From NCBI GenBank assembly GCA_031271525.1, contig JAISVO010000126.1:1-10820 (forward strand): a stretch of 10,820 nucleotides of DNA, in the 5' to 3' direction. The notes under the pieces were generated by a model, which saw only the letters and a program-made list of their open reading frames with translations, was not told where the DNA came from and did not search any database. The DNA comes from Oscillospiraceae bacterium. GTDB lineage: Bacteria > Bacillota > Clostridia > Oscillospirales > UBA929. Positions 1 to 6,789 of the stretch are shown in pieces. The number at the start of each line of letters is the position of its first letter. Within the stretch, counting starts at the first letter, position 1. The translations under genes were made by a program, and so were the position numbers.

Positions 1-108
1 CCGAGGGTGGAATACTCGCTGACAGAGCTGGGGCGCAGTTTGAAGCCGGTTCACGACGCTATGTGGCGGTGGGGTGAGGAATACAAAACGAAACTTGCCG
101 AGGTATGA
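1..108 (+). CDS. HxlR-family transcriptional regulator, C-terminal fragment (5' end outside window)
   Basis: Frame 1 is open from the first base to a TGA at 106-108 and encodes 35 residues. They contain RVEYSLTELGRSLKPV followed by an aromatic-rich DAMWRWGEEY tail. This is the usual end of HxlR/DUF24-type winged-helix regulators: the wing strand (VEYSLTELG) and the dimerising C-terminal helix. Such proteins are about 100-120 aa dimeric DNA-binding regulators, often responding to electrophile, redox or metabolite stress. Only about the last third is visible, so neither its target nor its sensing cysteine can be judged. The next gene overlaps its end, which suggests co-transcription. The family call is from motif recognition. 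Confidence 0.8.
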   Translation, partial: PRVEYSLTELGRSLKPVHDAMWRWGEEYKTKLAEV

Positions 109-412
109 CGGCGTGGTAATCTACAAGAATCCAAACTGCAAGAAAGTACGGGGCAGTCACGTCTTGGAGGTGAGTTGCGCCTACTGCAAGTGCTTCATTG
201 CCAACTATCAGAAGGTCGGTGAGAGCGGCTTTGTGAAGATGTACAACGACCGTATCATCGACGGCACGGTTGACTTCTCGCAGTACCACGGCGCGGTTTT
301 CTGCCCCAACTGCGGTGCGCGTATCGCCACGCGCTACATCACGAAGATGGACAAGAAAGAGGCGTATCGGTTCGTGCCGTCCGCATTCAACAAGAAAAGA
401 TCGGAGAGATAA
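74..412 (+). CDS. Small zinc-ribbon protein, function unknown
   Basis: This 112-residue protein carries a C-x2-C pair at residues 35/38 (CAYC, with a further Cys40) and a second at 77/80 (CPNC followed by GARIA). Together these form a four-cysteine zinc ribbon with a roughly 38-residue insert. Cys22 is an extra cysteine. There is no signal peptide or membrane segment, and the tail is basic (NKKRSER), so it is probably cytoplasmic and may bind nucleic acid or protein. The GTG at 74 lies inside the end of the HxlR gene (35 bp overlap) with only a weak G-rich ribosome site. A GTG at 113, 9 nt after CGAGG, is an alternative start that would remove 13 residues. Both cysteine pairs are kept either way. 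I do not recognise a named family; phage and plasmid accessory regions often carry such small ribbons. Overlap and shared strand suggest it is translated from the HxlR transcript. Confidence 0.6.
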   Translation: MRNTKRNLPRYDGVVIYKNPNCKKVRGSHVLEVSCAYCKCFIANYQKVGESGFVKMYNDRIIDGTVDFSQYHGAVFCPNCGARIATRYITKMDKKEAYRFVPSAFNKKRSER

Positions 413-660
413 TGGGAAACGCAACGAAACCTTGTTTGGAAAAATGCTCGTCTTTGTTCTCGCAATGTATTCTATGTAATGAAAAACACACCCGCCGCCG
501 CACAATTCCGCGCCGAGGATGGCTATTGCTCTGCGGCTATGTGCTAGGGAAATCTGTCAACGGGTCTAGCAAAAAACACTCCCGGAATATATCGACTCTG
601 CTGACCCAATTTGAGGAAACGTTCAGCTTTGCGGAAGGCCCCAAAAGCTATACGGTGTAA
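412..660 (+). CDS. Doubtful small ORF (82 codons) after the zinc-ribbon gene
   Basis: The ATG at 412 overlaps the preceding stop codon (TAATG), and GGAGAG lies 4-5 nt upstream, an arrangement typical of translational coupling. The predicted 82 aa product contains three N-terminal Cys residues in the pattern C-x3-C...C-x2-C (residues 8, 12, 19 and 22), a basic RRRTIPRR stretch and a short hydrophobic patch. It resembles no family I know. Composition is irregular, and the reading frame may be chance or the remnant of a broken gene. It ends 13 bp before a strong terminator, so the RNA is probably made. Protein-coding status is uncertain. Confidence 0.25.
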   Translation: MGNATKPCLEKCSSLFSQCILCNEKHTRRRTIPRRGWLLLCGYVLGKSVNGSSKKHSRNISTLLTQFEETFSFAEGPKSYTV

Positions 661-673
661 CGGTAACACGAAG

Positions 674-713
674 CGCCCTGCCCGATGAGCAAACATCGGA
701 CAGGGCGTTTTTT
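674..713 (+). terminator. Rho-independent terminator of the rightward HxlR/zinc-ribbon unit
   Basis: A 14-bp stem (674-687 with 694-707) has one C-A mismatch and a six-base AGCAAA loop, and is followed by six T residues at 708-713. The arms are CGCCCTGCCCGATG and CATCGGACAGGGCG. The T tract is on the + strand only, so it terminates rightward transcription. The same hairpin lies beyond the end of the leftward chemoreceptor gene but lacks a U tract in that direction. Confidence 0.88.
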
Positions 714-799
714 GCTTTGTCAGCCCCCGCAGTAACGGTAATCGCCCCTCGGACTCCGCATGCTCTTGTGTCCGGACGCCTCGCACCAATAGTTCTAAA

Positions 800-2569
800 T
801 CAATACCTTCCGAAACTATCGGGCGCGGCAAGGCGTTTCCTGTCGCGTGCCGCAGACAGGGCGTTGTCGCCCTTGATCTTAAACTGCGCGATCAGCTCTT
901 GCAGCATAGCCGACTGCCCGCTCATTTCCTCCGACGCGGCGGCGGACTGCTCGGCGGTCGCGCTGTTCTGCTGCACCACCTGCGCCACTTGGTCAATCCC
1001 AGTGTTGATGTGCGATATGCCCTGCGACTGCGCCTCGCTCTCCCTTGCGATTTCCGAAACAAGCGTGCTGCTCTCATGAATCCCGGCGACGATGTCGTTT
1101 AAACTGGAAGCTGTCTCGTCAGCAATTTTCGCACCCAGCTCGGCTTTTTCAATCGAGTCGGCAATCAGTTTCGCCGTATCCTTGGCGGCGTCCGAACTCT
1201 TGGTCGCAAGGTTCCGCACTTCTTGGGCGACGACGGCAAAGCCTTTGCCGTGCAGCCCGGCGCGGGCCGCCTCTACCGACGCATTCAGCGCCAGAATATT
1301 GGTTTGGAACGCGATATCCTCAATCGATTTGATCACCTTGCTGATGTTCTGGCTCGCCGTGTTGATGTCCCGCACCGCTCCGGTGAGGTCGTTCATCTGG
1401 CGACTGCCTTTCTCCGCGTTTATCATGATCGTGTCCGCGAGCTGAGCCGCTTGCCCCGCCATGCGGGAGTTGTGCTTTGTCCGTTCGGCGATTTCTGTGA
1501 TCGAGCTGGACAGTTCCTCGACCGAGGCGGCTTGCTGTGTCGAACCCTGCGCGAGAGCCTTCGCGCCGTCCGCGATCTGGTGCGCCCCTTGGGAAACCTG
1601 CGAGGAGGACACGTTGATTTCGTTGAACATTGTATTCAGGTGTTCCGTCATATCCCGCAGCGCCAACCCCATCGTATCCCGCTCGGACAGAAGCGGCAGC
1701 TCGACGCTCAGGTCGCCCCCGGCGATGGCTCTCAGCGTCTCGGACACTTCCACGATTCGCCGGTTGAAAGAATTTGCCGCCAAGATGAGCTGCCCCAGCT
1801 CATCCTTACGCTCGGCATATGTCCGGATGACCGCCATCTCGTCCGCCGATACGGACAAGTCTCCGGTGCGTCCAGCCTTATCCATAAACGCCATCAGCGG
1901 GTACAGCGGCTTACTGATCAACCCGGTGAGATAGAACGCCATTACCAATAAGAAAACCACGATGACGACCATAAGCAACCCGTTGATCACGATGGAGGTA
2001 CGCAGGGTATCTGCCGTCCGTTCCACGGCTAGCGCCCCCTGTTCCGATTTGAATGTGGACAGGAAGTCCACATTCTCGCGGATCACCGTTCCCGGAGGAC
2101 CTAAATCAGTCGCGATGATCTCATATACAGATTGGGAGTCGTTTTCCATGCCGGCTGGAATCAGCTTGTACAAACAGATGTCGGTATAATTCACCAGCGT
2201 GTCGCGGATAGTCTTGACCGCTTCGCGTTCTTCCGCCGCAGCCTTGGGGTTTGCTTGGACCGCACCGTCGTATGTGTTGATGTATTGGTTGACCAAGTCG
2301 AGGTTTGCCTCCAGCGCCGCCTTGTGCTTTTCGTTTTCCTCCGGCGTTACAGCTCGGCCGATATCGCGCATAGACGAACATACCTGCCCGTAAGGAACGG
2401 CGAACTTCACCAGATAGTCGAGCGGCTGGGTGATATTCTTTTGGACGGTGATCGTCTCGTTCGTCATCATAACCCGCTGCACGACGCCCACGCCGGTGAC
2501 GAGGATCGCCAGCGCCGCGATGAACAGAAAGCTAATAATCAGCTTCATAGAGACTTTGAAGTTTTTCAC
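800..2569 (-). CDS. Methyl-accepting chemotaxis protein (transmembrane chemoreceptor)
   Basis: This 589 aa inner-membrane receptor senses a ligand outside the cell and controls the CheA-CheW kinase. TM1 is at about 9-30 and an extracytoplasmic, mostly helical domain of about 160 residues (31-192) fits a four-helix-bundle sensor. TM2 (about 193-218) leads into two HAMP-like units (about 219-272 and 271-316, the second with GGDLSVELPLLSERDTMGL). The signalling coiled coil is at about 317-565, with the conserved hairpin tip FQTNILALNASVEAARAG (421-438) and a methylation-type QQAASVEELSSSI segment near 345-357. There is no C-terminal CheR/CheB-binding pentapeptide. I chose GTG at 2567-2569 because GGGAGG (2578-2583) lies 8 nt upstream. 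The frame stays open to 2683, but that extension overlaps glgP and reads as non-coding. The gene follows glgP by 43 bp with no terminator between, so the two are probably one transcript. The ligand cannot be predicted. Confidence 0.95.
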   Translation of the reverse strand: MKNFKVSMKLIISFLFIAALAILVTGVGVVQRVMMTNETITVQKNITQPLDYLVKFAVPYGQVCSSMRDIGRAVTPEENEKHKAALEANLDLVNQYINTYDGAVQANPKAAAEEREAVKTIRDTLVNYTDICLYKLIPAGMENDSQSVYEIIATDLGPPGTVIRENVDFLSTFKSEQGALAVERTADTLRTSIVINGLLMVVIVVFLLVMAFYLTGLISKPLYPLMAFMDKAGRTGDLSVSADEMAVIRTYAERKDELGQLILAANSFNRRIVEVSETLRAIAGGDLSVELPLLSERDTMGLALRDMTEHLNTMFNEINVSSSQVSQGAHQIADGAKALAQGSTQQAASVEELSSSITEIAERTKHNSRMAGQAAQLADTIMINAEKGSRQMNDLTGAVRDINTASQNISKVIKSIEDIAFQTNILALNASVEAARAGLHGKGFAVVAQEVRNLATKSSDAAKDTAKLIADSIEKAELGAKIADETASSLNDIVAGIHESSTLVSEIARESEAQSQGISHINTGIDQVAQVVQQNSATAEQSAAASEEMSGQSAMLQELIAQFKIKGDNALSAARDRKRLAAPDSFGRY

Positions 2570-2612
2570 AACGGCGTCCTCCCAATTTTTCGTGTATGGA
2601 GTTCTATAGAGC

Positions 2613-4937
2613 CTACACCCTCCAGATGCCCGAGGCGTACTCCCGAACCGTGCGGTCACTGGAGAAGCGCCCGGCGTTTGCAATGTTCATCAGCTGCTTG
2701 CGGGCGAACGCCAACCCGTCGCGGTAATCGCGCCCCGCTTGGCTTTTTGTTTGGGTATAGCTGTCAAAGTCTTTGAGCAGGAAATAGTGATCCGGCTTAT
2801 GCCAGTCGGTCCCATCCAGCAGGGAACTGTACAGCTCACGGTATAAGCCCTCGCGCCCGCCGCGCACCGTCCCGTCGGTCAGTGCGTCCACCGCGCGTTT
2901 CAGGCGCGGATCGCTATCATAGAGTTCTCGGGCATGGTATGTCCCTGTCCGCAGGGCGTCCGCCTGAGCGGCTGTTAGCCCGAAGATGTAGTTGTTCTCC
3001 GCTCCGGCGGCCCGCACGATCTCAACGTTCGCGCCGTCCAGCGTACCCAGTGTCACCGCGCCGTTCAGCATCAGCTTCATGTTGCCCGTACCGCTCGCCT
3101 CGGTACCCGCCGGAGAGATTTGCTCGCTGATGTCTGCTGCGGGGATCAGCTTCTCGGCATAGCTGACGTTGTAGTCTTGTACGAACACGACCCGCAGCAC
3201 ATCCCGTACGGCGGGGTCTTCGTTGACCATCTGGGCGACTTCATTGATGAACTTGATGATTGCCTTGGCCCGGGCGTAACCGGGCGCCGATTTGCCCCCG
3301 AAAAGATAGGCTGTAGGGGTGGGATCGGTAACACTCCCCTCCTTAATCCGCCAGTAGCTGTCCAGAATCGACAGCGCGTTGAGGAGCTGGCGCTTATACT
3401 CATGGATTCGCTTGATTTGGATGTCAAACATCATATCGGGGCTTAACTCGAACCCCTCGCGCAGCCGCAGGACCTCGCAGAGTTGTTCCTTTTTGGCGCG
3501 CTTAACCTCGCAAAGCAGCCGCAGCGTGTCCCCGTCGTCTTTATAAGTCTCCAGCTTTTTCAGCTCATCCAGGTCGGTGACCCACCTCTCGCCGATGCGC
3601 TCGGTAATCAGCGCGCTCAATTCGGGGTTGCACAAGCGCAGCCAGCGGCGCTGGGTAATACCGTTCGTCTTGTTTTGGAACCGTTCCGGGTACAAGGTAT
3701 ACCAATCCTTGAGCAGACTATCCTTCAGGATCTGAGTATGCAGCTCCGCGACCCCGTTGACCGAATGCCCGCCGAACACCGCCATATTCGCCATATGGAT
3801 ACGCCCTTGCTTTACAATGGCCAGACTGTCCCGTAGGGTCAGCGCTTGCGCGCGCTTGAGATCCCTTGTCAGCGCGTTTTGCAGCAGAACCACATACGGG
3901 TACACTTCCGGCAGCAGGCCGATAAACAGCTCGGTATCCCAAGTCTCCAGCGCTTCCGGCATAACGGTGTGGTTGGTGTAGGCACAGGCCTTGCGGACGA
4001 GGCTGAGCGATTCTTCAGGCGAAAGGGCGTAGTCCGCGATCAACAGGCGGAGCAGCTCCGGGATCGCCAGCACCGGGTGGGTGTCGTTTAACTGCAGCGC
4101 GAATGAATCGGCAAAGCCCGATATGTCGTCCCCATGTACCGCCGTATATCGGTTCAACAATGTCTGCACGGTAGCGGACGCCAAAAAATACTCCTGCTTC
4201 AGCCGCAGGCGGCGGCCCTCGTCTGTCTGGTCGTTCGGGTACAGCACCGCGCAGATGTCAGTTGCGGCGTTGATCACGGCTCCGTCATCGTCATGCCCTG
4301 TTTGAACGGTTTCAAACCCCAGCCCGTCTTCCGTCTCGGCCTCCCACAGGCGTAAGATGTTTACGGTTTTGCCGCCATAGCCTATAACCGGCATGTCATA
4401 CGGGACGGCGCGGACGGTCTGTCCCCGCATACGCACCAGAATGCTCTCCTCCTCACGCCGGACGCTCCAAGGGTCGCCGGCGCAAAGCCAATCGTCGGGC
4501 TGCTCGCGTTGAAAGCCGTCCTCAAAAGTTTGCGCGAACAGTCCGTATCGGAAACGAATTCCAAAACCGTCCAGCGGGAGGCCTTGTGTCGCGGCGCTGT
4601 CGAGGAAACAGGCGGCCAAGCGGCCCAACCCGCCATTGCCCAGCGCGGCGTCCGGAATTTCATCAAGCTCCGCGATGTCGCGTCCTTTCTCACGCAGATA
4701 GGCCGCCATATCGTCCAGCAAACCCAGATTCAATAGGTTCGAATGCGCCAGCCGCCCCGGTAAAAACTCCATGCTTAGGTAGCAAGCCCTTTTGCCGTTT
4801 TGGGATATCCACTCGGGCAGGCACCGTAACGTGGCCTGAGCTATCGCTGCGTGGAGCTGCTCCGGGCTCGCGCCCGCCGGATCGGGGATGCCGGTCCGTT
4901 CCAGATTTTTGACTATGTCCTCGTGAAATTGGTTCAT
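2613..4937 (-). CDS. glgP: Glycogen/alpha-glucan phosphorylase (GT35)
   Basis: This 774 aa cytoplasmic enzyme uses pyridoxal phosphate and inorganic phosphate to release glucose 1-phosphate from the non-reducing ends of glycogen or maltodextrin. Family landmarks occur in order: YLSMEFLPGR (53-62), ALGNGGLGRLAACFLDS (98-114), KTNGITQRRWL (423-433), FDIQIKRIHEYKRQLLN (504-520), and the PLP site EASGTGNMKLMLNG (613-626) with the cofactor lysine at 621, then GTLDGANVE. It is about 40 residues shorter than E. coli GlgP and lacks an N-terminal extension equivalent to the animal phosphorylation segment. This is normal for clostridial forms. The ATG at 4937 has TGGAGA 7 nt upstream. A promoter lies about 75-100 bp upstream and a chemoreceptor gene follows. 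No other glycogen gene (glgA, glgB, glgC) is in the window, so the gene sits away from a biosynthesis cluster. Glycogen versus maltodextrin preference cannot be told from sequence. Confidence 0.97.
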   Translation of the reverse strand: MNQFHEDIVKNLERTGIPDPAGASPEQLHAAIAQATLRCLPEWISQNGKRACYLSMEFLPGRLAHSNLLNLGLLDDMAAYLREKGRDIAELDEIPDAALGNGGLGRLAACFLDSAATQGLPLDGFGIRFRYGLFAQTFEDGFQREQPDDWLCAGDPWSVRREEESILVRMRGQTVRAVPYDMPVIGYGGKTVNILRLWEAETEDGLGFETVQTGHDDDGAVINAATDICAVLYPNDQTDEGRRLRLKQEYFLASATVQTLLNRYTAVHGDDISGFADSFALQLNDTHPVLAIPELLRLLIADYALSPEESLSLVRKACAYTNHTVMPEALETWDTELFIGLLPEVYPYVVLLQNALTRDLKRAQALTLRDSLAIVKQGRIHMANMAVFGGHSVNGVAELHTQILKDSLLKDWYTLYPERFQNKTNGITQRRWLRLCNPELSALITERIGERWVTDLDELKKLETYKDDGDTLRLLCEVKRAKKEQLCEVLRLREGFELSPDMMFDIQIKRIHEYKRQLLNALSILDSYWRIKEGSVTDPTPTAYLFGGKSAPGYARAKAIIKFINEVAQMVNEDPAVRDVLRVVFVQDYNVSYAEKLIPAADISEQISPAGTEASGTGNMKLMLNGAVTLGTLDGANVEIVRAAGAENNYIFGLTAAQADALRTGTYHARELYDSDPRLKRAVDALTDGTVRGGREGLYRELYSSLLDGTDWHKPDHYFLLKDFDSYTQTKSQAGRDYRDGLAFARKQLMNIANAGRFSSDRTVREYASGIWRV

Positions 4938-5009
4938 CTATTATTCTCCAGTATTTTCTGTATTATGGGGATGACCTGCACCTGACAGACCATATAGGGT
5001 TGATGTCAA

Positions 5010-5038
5010 AGTATAGCATAAATTCGCAACGCCTACAA
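5010..5038 (-). promoter_or_regulatory. Sigma-A-type promoter for glgP-chemoreceptor unit
   Basis: Read on the minus strand, TTGTAG (-35, 5033-5038) and TATACT (-10, 5010-5015) are separated by 17 bp. Transcription would start near 5003, giving a leader of about 65 nt before the glgP ATG. No riboswitch-like fold or clear operator was seen in that leader. The assignment rests on consensus match and position only. Confidence 0.6.
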
Positions 5039-5060
5039 TCGTAACGTTTTGTGACTAGGG

Positions 5061-5213
5061 CTATTTAGTTGTGTAGGCAGTCCTGACTTCTTTTCGATCG
5101 CCGCGGATTTCAGTTTTTGATGCGATATCCATCGCCGCCCGAAAGTCTTTATCTTGTACGTACCTTTTGATCGTTTTACCGATATACTGATAAGGAATGG
5201 GGGAATACGGCAT
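5061..5213 (-). CDS. Doubtful 50-codon ORF or coding remnant
   Basis: An ATG at 5211-5213 opens a 50-residue reading frame ending in TAG at 5061-5063. The inferred peptide has a plausible amphipathic middle (IKRYVQDKDFRAAMDIASK) and a charged tail (RGDRKEVRTAYTTK), which looks more protein-like than most chance frames. It has no convincing ribosome binding site, and its start overlaps the first codon of the divergent glycosyltransferase gene. Base composition is visibly more AT-rich than the flanking genes. It could be the tail of a lost gene, a short peptide gene upstream of glgP, or chance. I recognise no family. It accounts for most of the otherwise gene-free stretch 4938-5211. Confidence 0.2.
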   Translation of the reverse strand: MPYSPIPYQYIGKTIKRYVQDKDFRAAMDIASKTEIRGDRKEVRTAYTTK

Positions 5214-6288
5214 GGTTACCATTAGTCTCTGCCTGATTGTGAAAAACGAGGAGAGCGTACTCGCCCGGTGCCTCGACAGCGTGCGGGACCTAGCGGATGA
5301 GATTGTCATTGTGGACACCGGGTCCACCGACAAAACAAAGGAAATCGCGCGGAAGTACACCGGCAAGGTGAGCGACTTTGAATGGGTCAACGACTTTTCC
5401 GCCGCCCGGAACGAAGCGTTCAGCAGGGCGACAATGGACTACGCGATGTGGCTGGACGCCGATGACATCGTGCCTCCCGAGTCGCTTAAGAGGATGCTTG
5501 CGTTGAAAGAGAGCTTGAATCCGGATGTGGATATTGTCGCGATGAAGTATTTAACCCACTTCGACGCCGGAGGGAACCCAATCCTGACTTCCACCCGGGA
5601 GCGCTGGATACGGCTTGGCGGAGGTTATATCTGGATCGACCCGGTCCACGAGTGCATCCCGCTGGTCGGCAACGTGCTGTACACCGACATCGAGATCGTA
5701 CACAAAAAAGGCCCGAGCACCTCCGATCCAAACCGGAACATAAAAATCTATGACGCGGTGGAAGCGAGCGGCAAGCCGATGAGCGCCCGTCAGCTCTACT
5801 ATTACGCCCGGGAACTGAAGGATCACTGCGCGTGGGCGAAAGCCGCGTATTACTTCGAGCGTTTTCTGGATGGCAAACAGGGTTGGGTGGAGGACAACAT
5901 CGCAACCTGCTTCAATCTCTCGATCTGCTATAACGCGATGGGCGAGGAGCACAAGATCCTGCCGATTCTGCTCCGGAGCTTTCACTTCGACGCGCCCCGC
6001 GCCGAGATTTGCTCCGAGCTGGGGTATTATTACAAACGGGCAAAAAACCACCGGGCCGCCCTCCAGTGGTTCAACATTGCGTCGAATTTGGGAAGCCCGA
6101 GCGGCGCCGGGTTTATTCTGTGCGACTATTGGGGCTACATCCCGAATATCGAAGCCTGCGTCTGCTGCTGCGAGCTGGGCGACTTCAAAACCGCCGCTGT
6201 GTACAACGAAAGGGCCGCCGGCTTCAAGCCGGATTCGGAAGCGGTTTCGATCAACCGTGAGTATCTGGCAGGGCTGGGGATTGGGTAG
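5212..6288 (+). CDS. Family 2 glycosyltransferase with C-terminal TPR-like repeats
   Basis: This is a 358 aa predicted cytoplasmic sugar transferase of the GT-A fold. The N-terminal nucleotide-sugar-binding strand ISLCLIVKNEE (4-14) is followed by LADEIVIVDTGSTDKT (27-42), ARNEAF (65-70) and the metal-binding DxD-type motif WLDADD (80-85). DPVHE (143-147) matches the acceptor-side motif of SunS-like enzymes, and IVHKKGPSTSDPNRN follows it. Residues about 190-340 form helical TPR-like repeats, usual in the clostridial/bacillary TPR-glycosyltransferase group. Known relatives glycosylate peptides, flagellin or cell-surface polymers; the acceptor here is unknown. I chose the ATG at 5212 because GGGGGA (5199-5204) lies 7 nt upstream and the protein then starts MVTISLCLIVKNEE. 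An in-frame ATG at 5197 has no properly spaced site. A cysteine cluster (316, 318-320) in the last repeat is unusual. The gene stands alone and converges on the small gene ending at 6291. Confidence 0.9.
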   Translation: MVTISLCLIVKNEESVLARCLDSVRDLADEIVIVDTGSTDKTKEIARKYTGKVSDFEWVNDFSAARNEAFSRATMDYAMWLDADDIVPPESLKRMLALKESLNPDVDIVAMKYLTHFDAGGNPILTSTRERWIRLGGGYIWIDPVHECIPLVGNVLYTDIEIVHKKGPSTSDPNRNIKIYDAVEASGKPMSARQLYYYARELKDHCAWAKAAYYFERFLDGKQGWVEDNIATCFNLSICYNAMGEEHKILPILLRSFHFDAPRAEICSELGYYYKRAKNHRAALQWFNIASNLGSPSGAGFILCDYWGYIPNIEACVCCCELGDFKTAAVYNERAAGFKPDSEAVSINREYLAGLGIG

Positions 6289-6290
6289 TT

Positions 6291-6575
6291 TTACACCGTA
6301 TCTTTCGTCCCCATTGCAATCCACAGTCCTCCCCGCACCTGCTCGGGTGGGAGGTGTAGGAGGGTGAACAGCTCGGCCATCAGTTTCGCGGCGCTCCGGT
6401 TCCGGGCCGCGACACGGACACTCTCCCGCACCACCCACCCGTTGGTTAATGTAGCGGACGCCGTCAGGCGGTATGTATGCGGGACGCCGGAAACGGCGTC
6501 CTTTGCGCCGCGCCTCGGCACCGGGTCATACGTCCAGTTTCGGTCCGCTCCGGCCAGTATCGTATCAGGGTTCAT
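6291..6575 (-). CDS. Small unrecognised protein (94 aa)
   Basis: I chose the ATG at 6573-6575 because a very strong ribosome site, GGGAGGGG (6583-6590), lies 7 nt upstream. The open frame extends to 6719, but the added segment looks non-coding. The 94-residue product has no signal peptide or membrane span. Residues 1-34 are polar with WTYDPVPRRG. Residues about 36-58 alternate hydrophobic and polar residues as a beta-hairpin would (HTYRLTASATLTNGWVVRESV). Residues 63-78 form an amphipathic helix (RNRSAAKLMAELFTLL), followed by LPPEQ and a short C-terminal strand. The stop is 2 bp from the stop of the convergent glycosyltransferase gene, so the two are not co-transcribed. I recognise no family. 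The strong ribosome site and mixed alpha/beta pattern argue that it is a real gene. Confidence 0.6.
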   Translation of the reverse strand: MNPDTILAGADRNWTYDPVPRRGAKDAVSGVPHTYRLTASATLTNGWVVRESVRVAARNRSAAKLMAELFTLLHLPPEQVRGGLWIAMGTKDTV

Positions 6576-6599
6576 CCTCTCGCCCCTCCCTTCGGGTTG

Positions 6600-6628
6600 A
6601 GTATAATCCCCTGAGTAAACGTGTAGAA
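6600..6628 (-). promoter_or_regulatory. Possible promoter for the 94-aa protein gene
   Basis: On the minus strand TATACT (6600-6605) is a good -10, and a weak TTCTAC -35 (6623-6628) lies 17 bp upstream. The start would be near 6593, leaving a leader of only about 18 nt that still contains the whole ribosome site. The weak -35 makes this tentative. The same bases read TATAAT (6602-6607) on the + strand, but no -35 fits there. Confidence 0.3.
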
Positions 6629-6711
6629 GATAGGATATTGAAAAATCTCCTTCGCGCGAATAGCGGGAAAGGCAAAACCTGTCCGTCGCAAACCCCGCCA
6701 TATCAGGGCTT

Positions 6712-6734
6712 CTTGCCAAAAATCCTTGCCAAAA
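6712..6734 (+). repeat. Direct repeat CTTGCCAAAA x2 over the LuxR-gene -35 region
   Basis: CTTGCCAAAA occurs at 6712-6721 and again at 6725-6734, a 13-bp period. The second copy contains the -35 hexamer TTGCCA (6726-6731). The position suits an activator or repressor site, or the copy may simply be a duplicated -35. No binding protein is known. Confidence 0.55.
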
Positions 6735-6754
6735 CCATACATCCTTTGTATAAT
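6726..6754 (+). promoter_or_regulatory. Sigma-A-type promoter of the LuxR/MalT-like regulator gene
   Basis: TTGCCA (6726-6731) and a perfect TATAAT (6749-6754) are separated by 17 bp. The start should fall near 6761, giving a leader of about 29 nt that includes GAGAGGG. The palindrome GATAC-T-GTATC (6756-6766) covers the predicted start point and could act as an operator. Confidence 0.75.
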
Positions 6755-6755
6755 A

Positions 6756-6766
6756 GATACTGTATC
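6756..6766. promoter_or_regulatory. Putative operator: 11-bp palindrome at the transcription start
   Basis: GATAC and GTATC are perfect inverted arms around a single central T. The site begins one base after the -10 box, where a bound protein would block initiation. Its ATACTGTA core (6757-6764) recurs at 9317-9324 across the -10 of the next promoter. Its function is inferred from position and repetition only. Confidence 0.35.
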
Positions 6767-6789
6767 AAATGTTGAGAGGGTTGATATCC

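Noticed and set aside
544..831. Minus-strand frame spanning the terminator and the chemoreceptor end
   Set aside because: It reads through the rho-independent hairpin and has shadow-type composition. The chemoreceptor itself ends at 800 in another frame.
1223..1951. Long + strand open frame (242 codons) opposite the chemoreceptor gene
   Set aside because: It lies wholly antisense to a well-supported receptor, is rich in Arg, Pro and His as expected for a GC-rich shadow frame, and shows no family motif.
2570..2683. N-terminal extension of the chemoreceptor to an upstream ATG at 2683
   Set aside because: The extension overlaps glgP by 71 bp and is not membrane- or receptor-like. The GTG at 2569 has an ideal ribosome site and places TM1 at the normal position.
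5167..5188. TTGATC and TATACT before the glycosyltransferase considered as its promoter
   Set aside because: The spacer is only 10 bp, and no better -35 lies at 16-18 bp from TATACT. A start near 5195 would also leave almost no leader before the ATG at 5212.
6331..6362. Imperfect GC hairpin near the end of the 94-aa gene considered as a terminator
   Set aside because: The stem is interrupted by unpaired bases, lies within coding sequence and has no T tract on either strand.
5551..6438. Long minus-strand open frame (295 codons) opposite the glycosyltransferase and the 94-aa gene
   Set aside because: Most of it is antisense to the glycosyltransferase, with Arg/Gly/Pro-rich composition and no recognisable domain. 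The real minus-strand gene at its upstream end uses another frame with a strong ribosome site.
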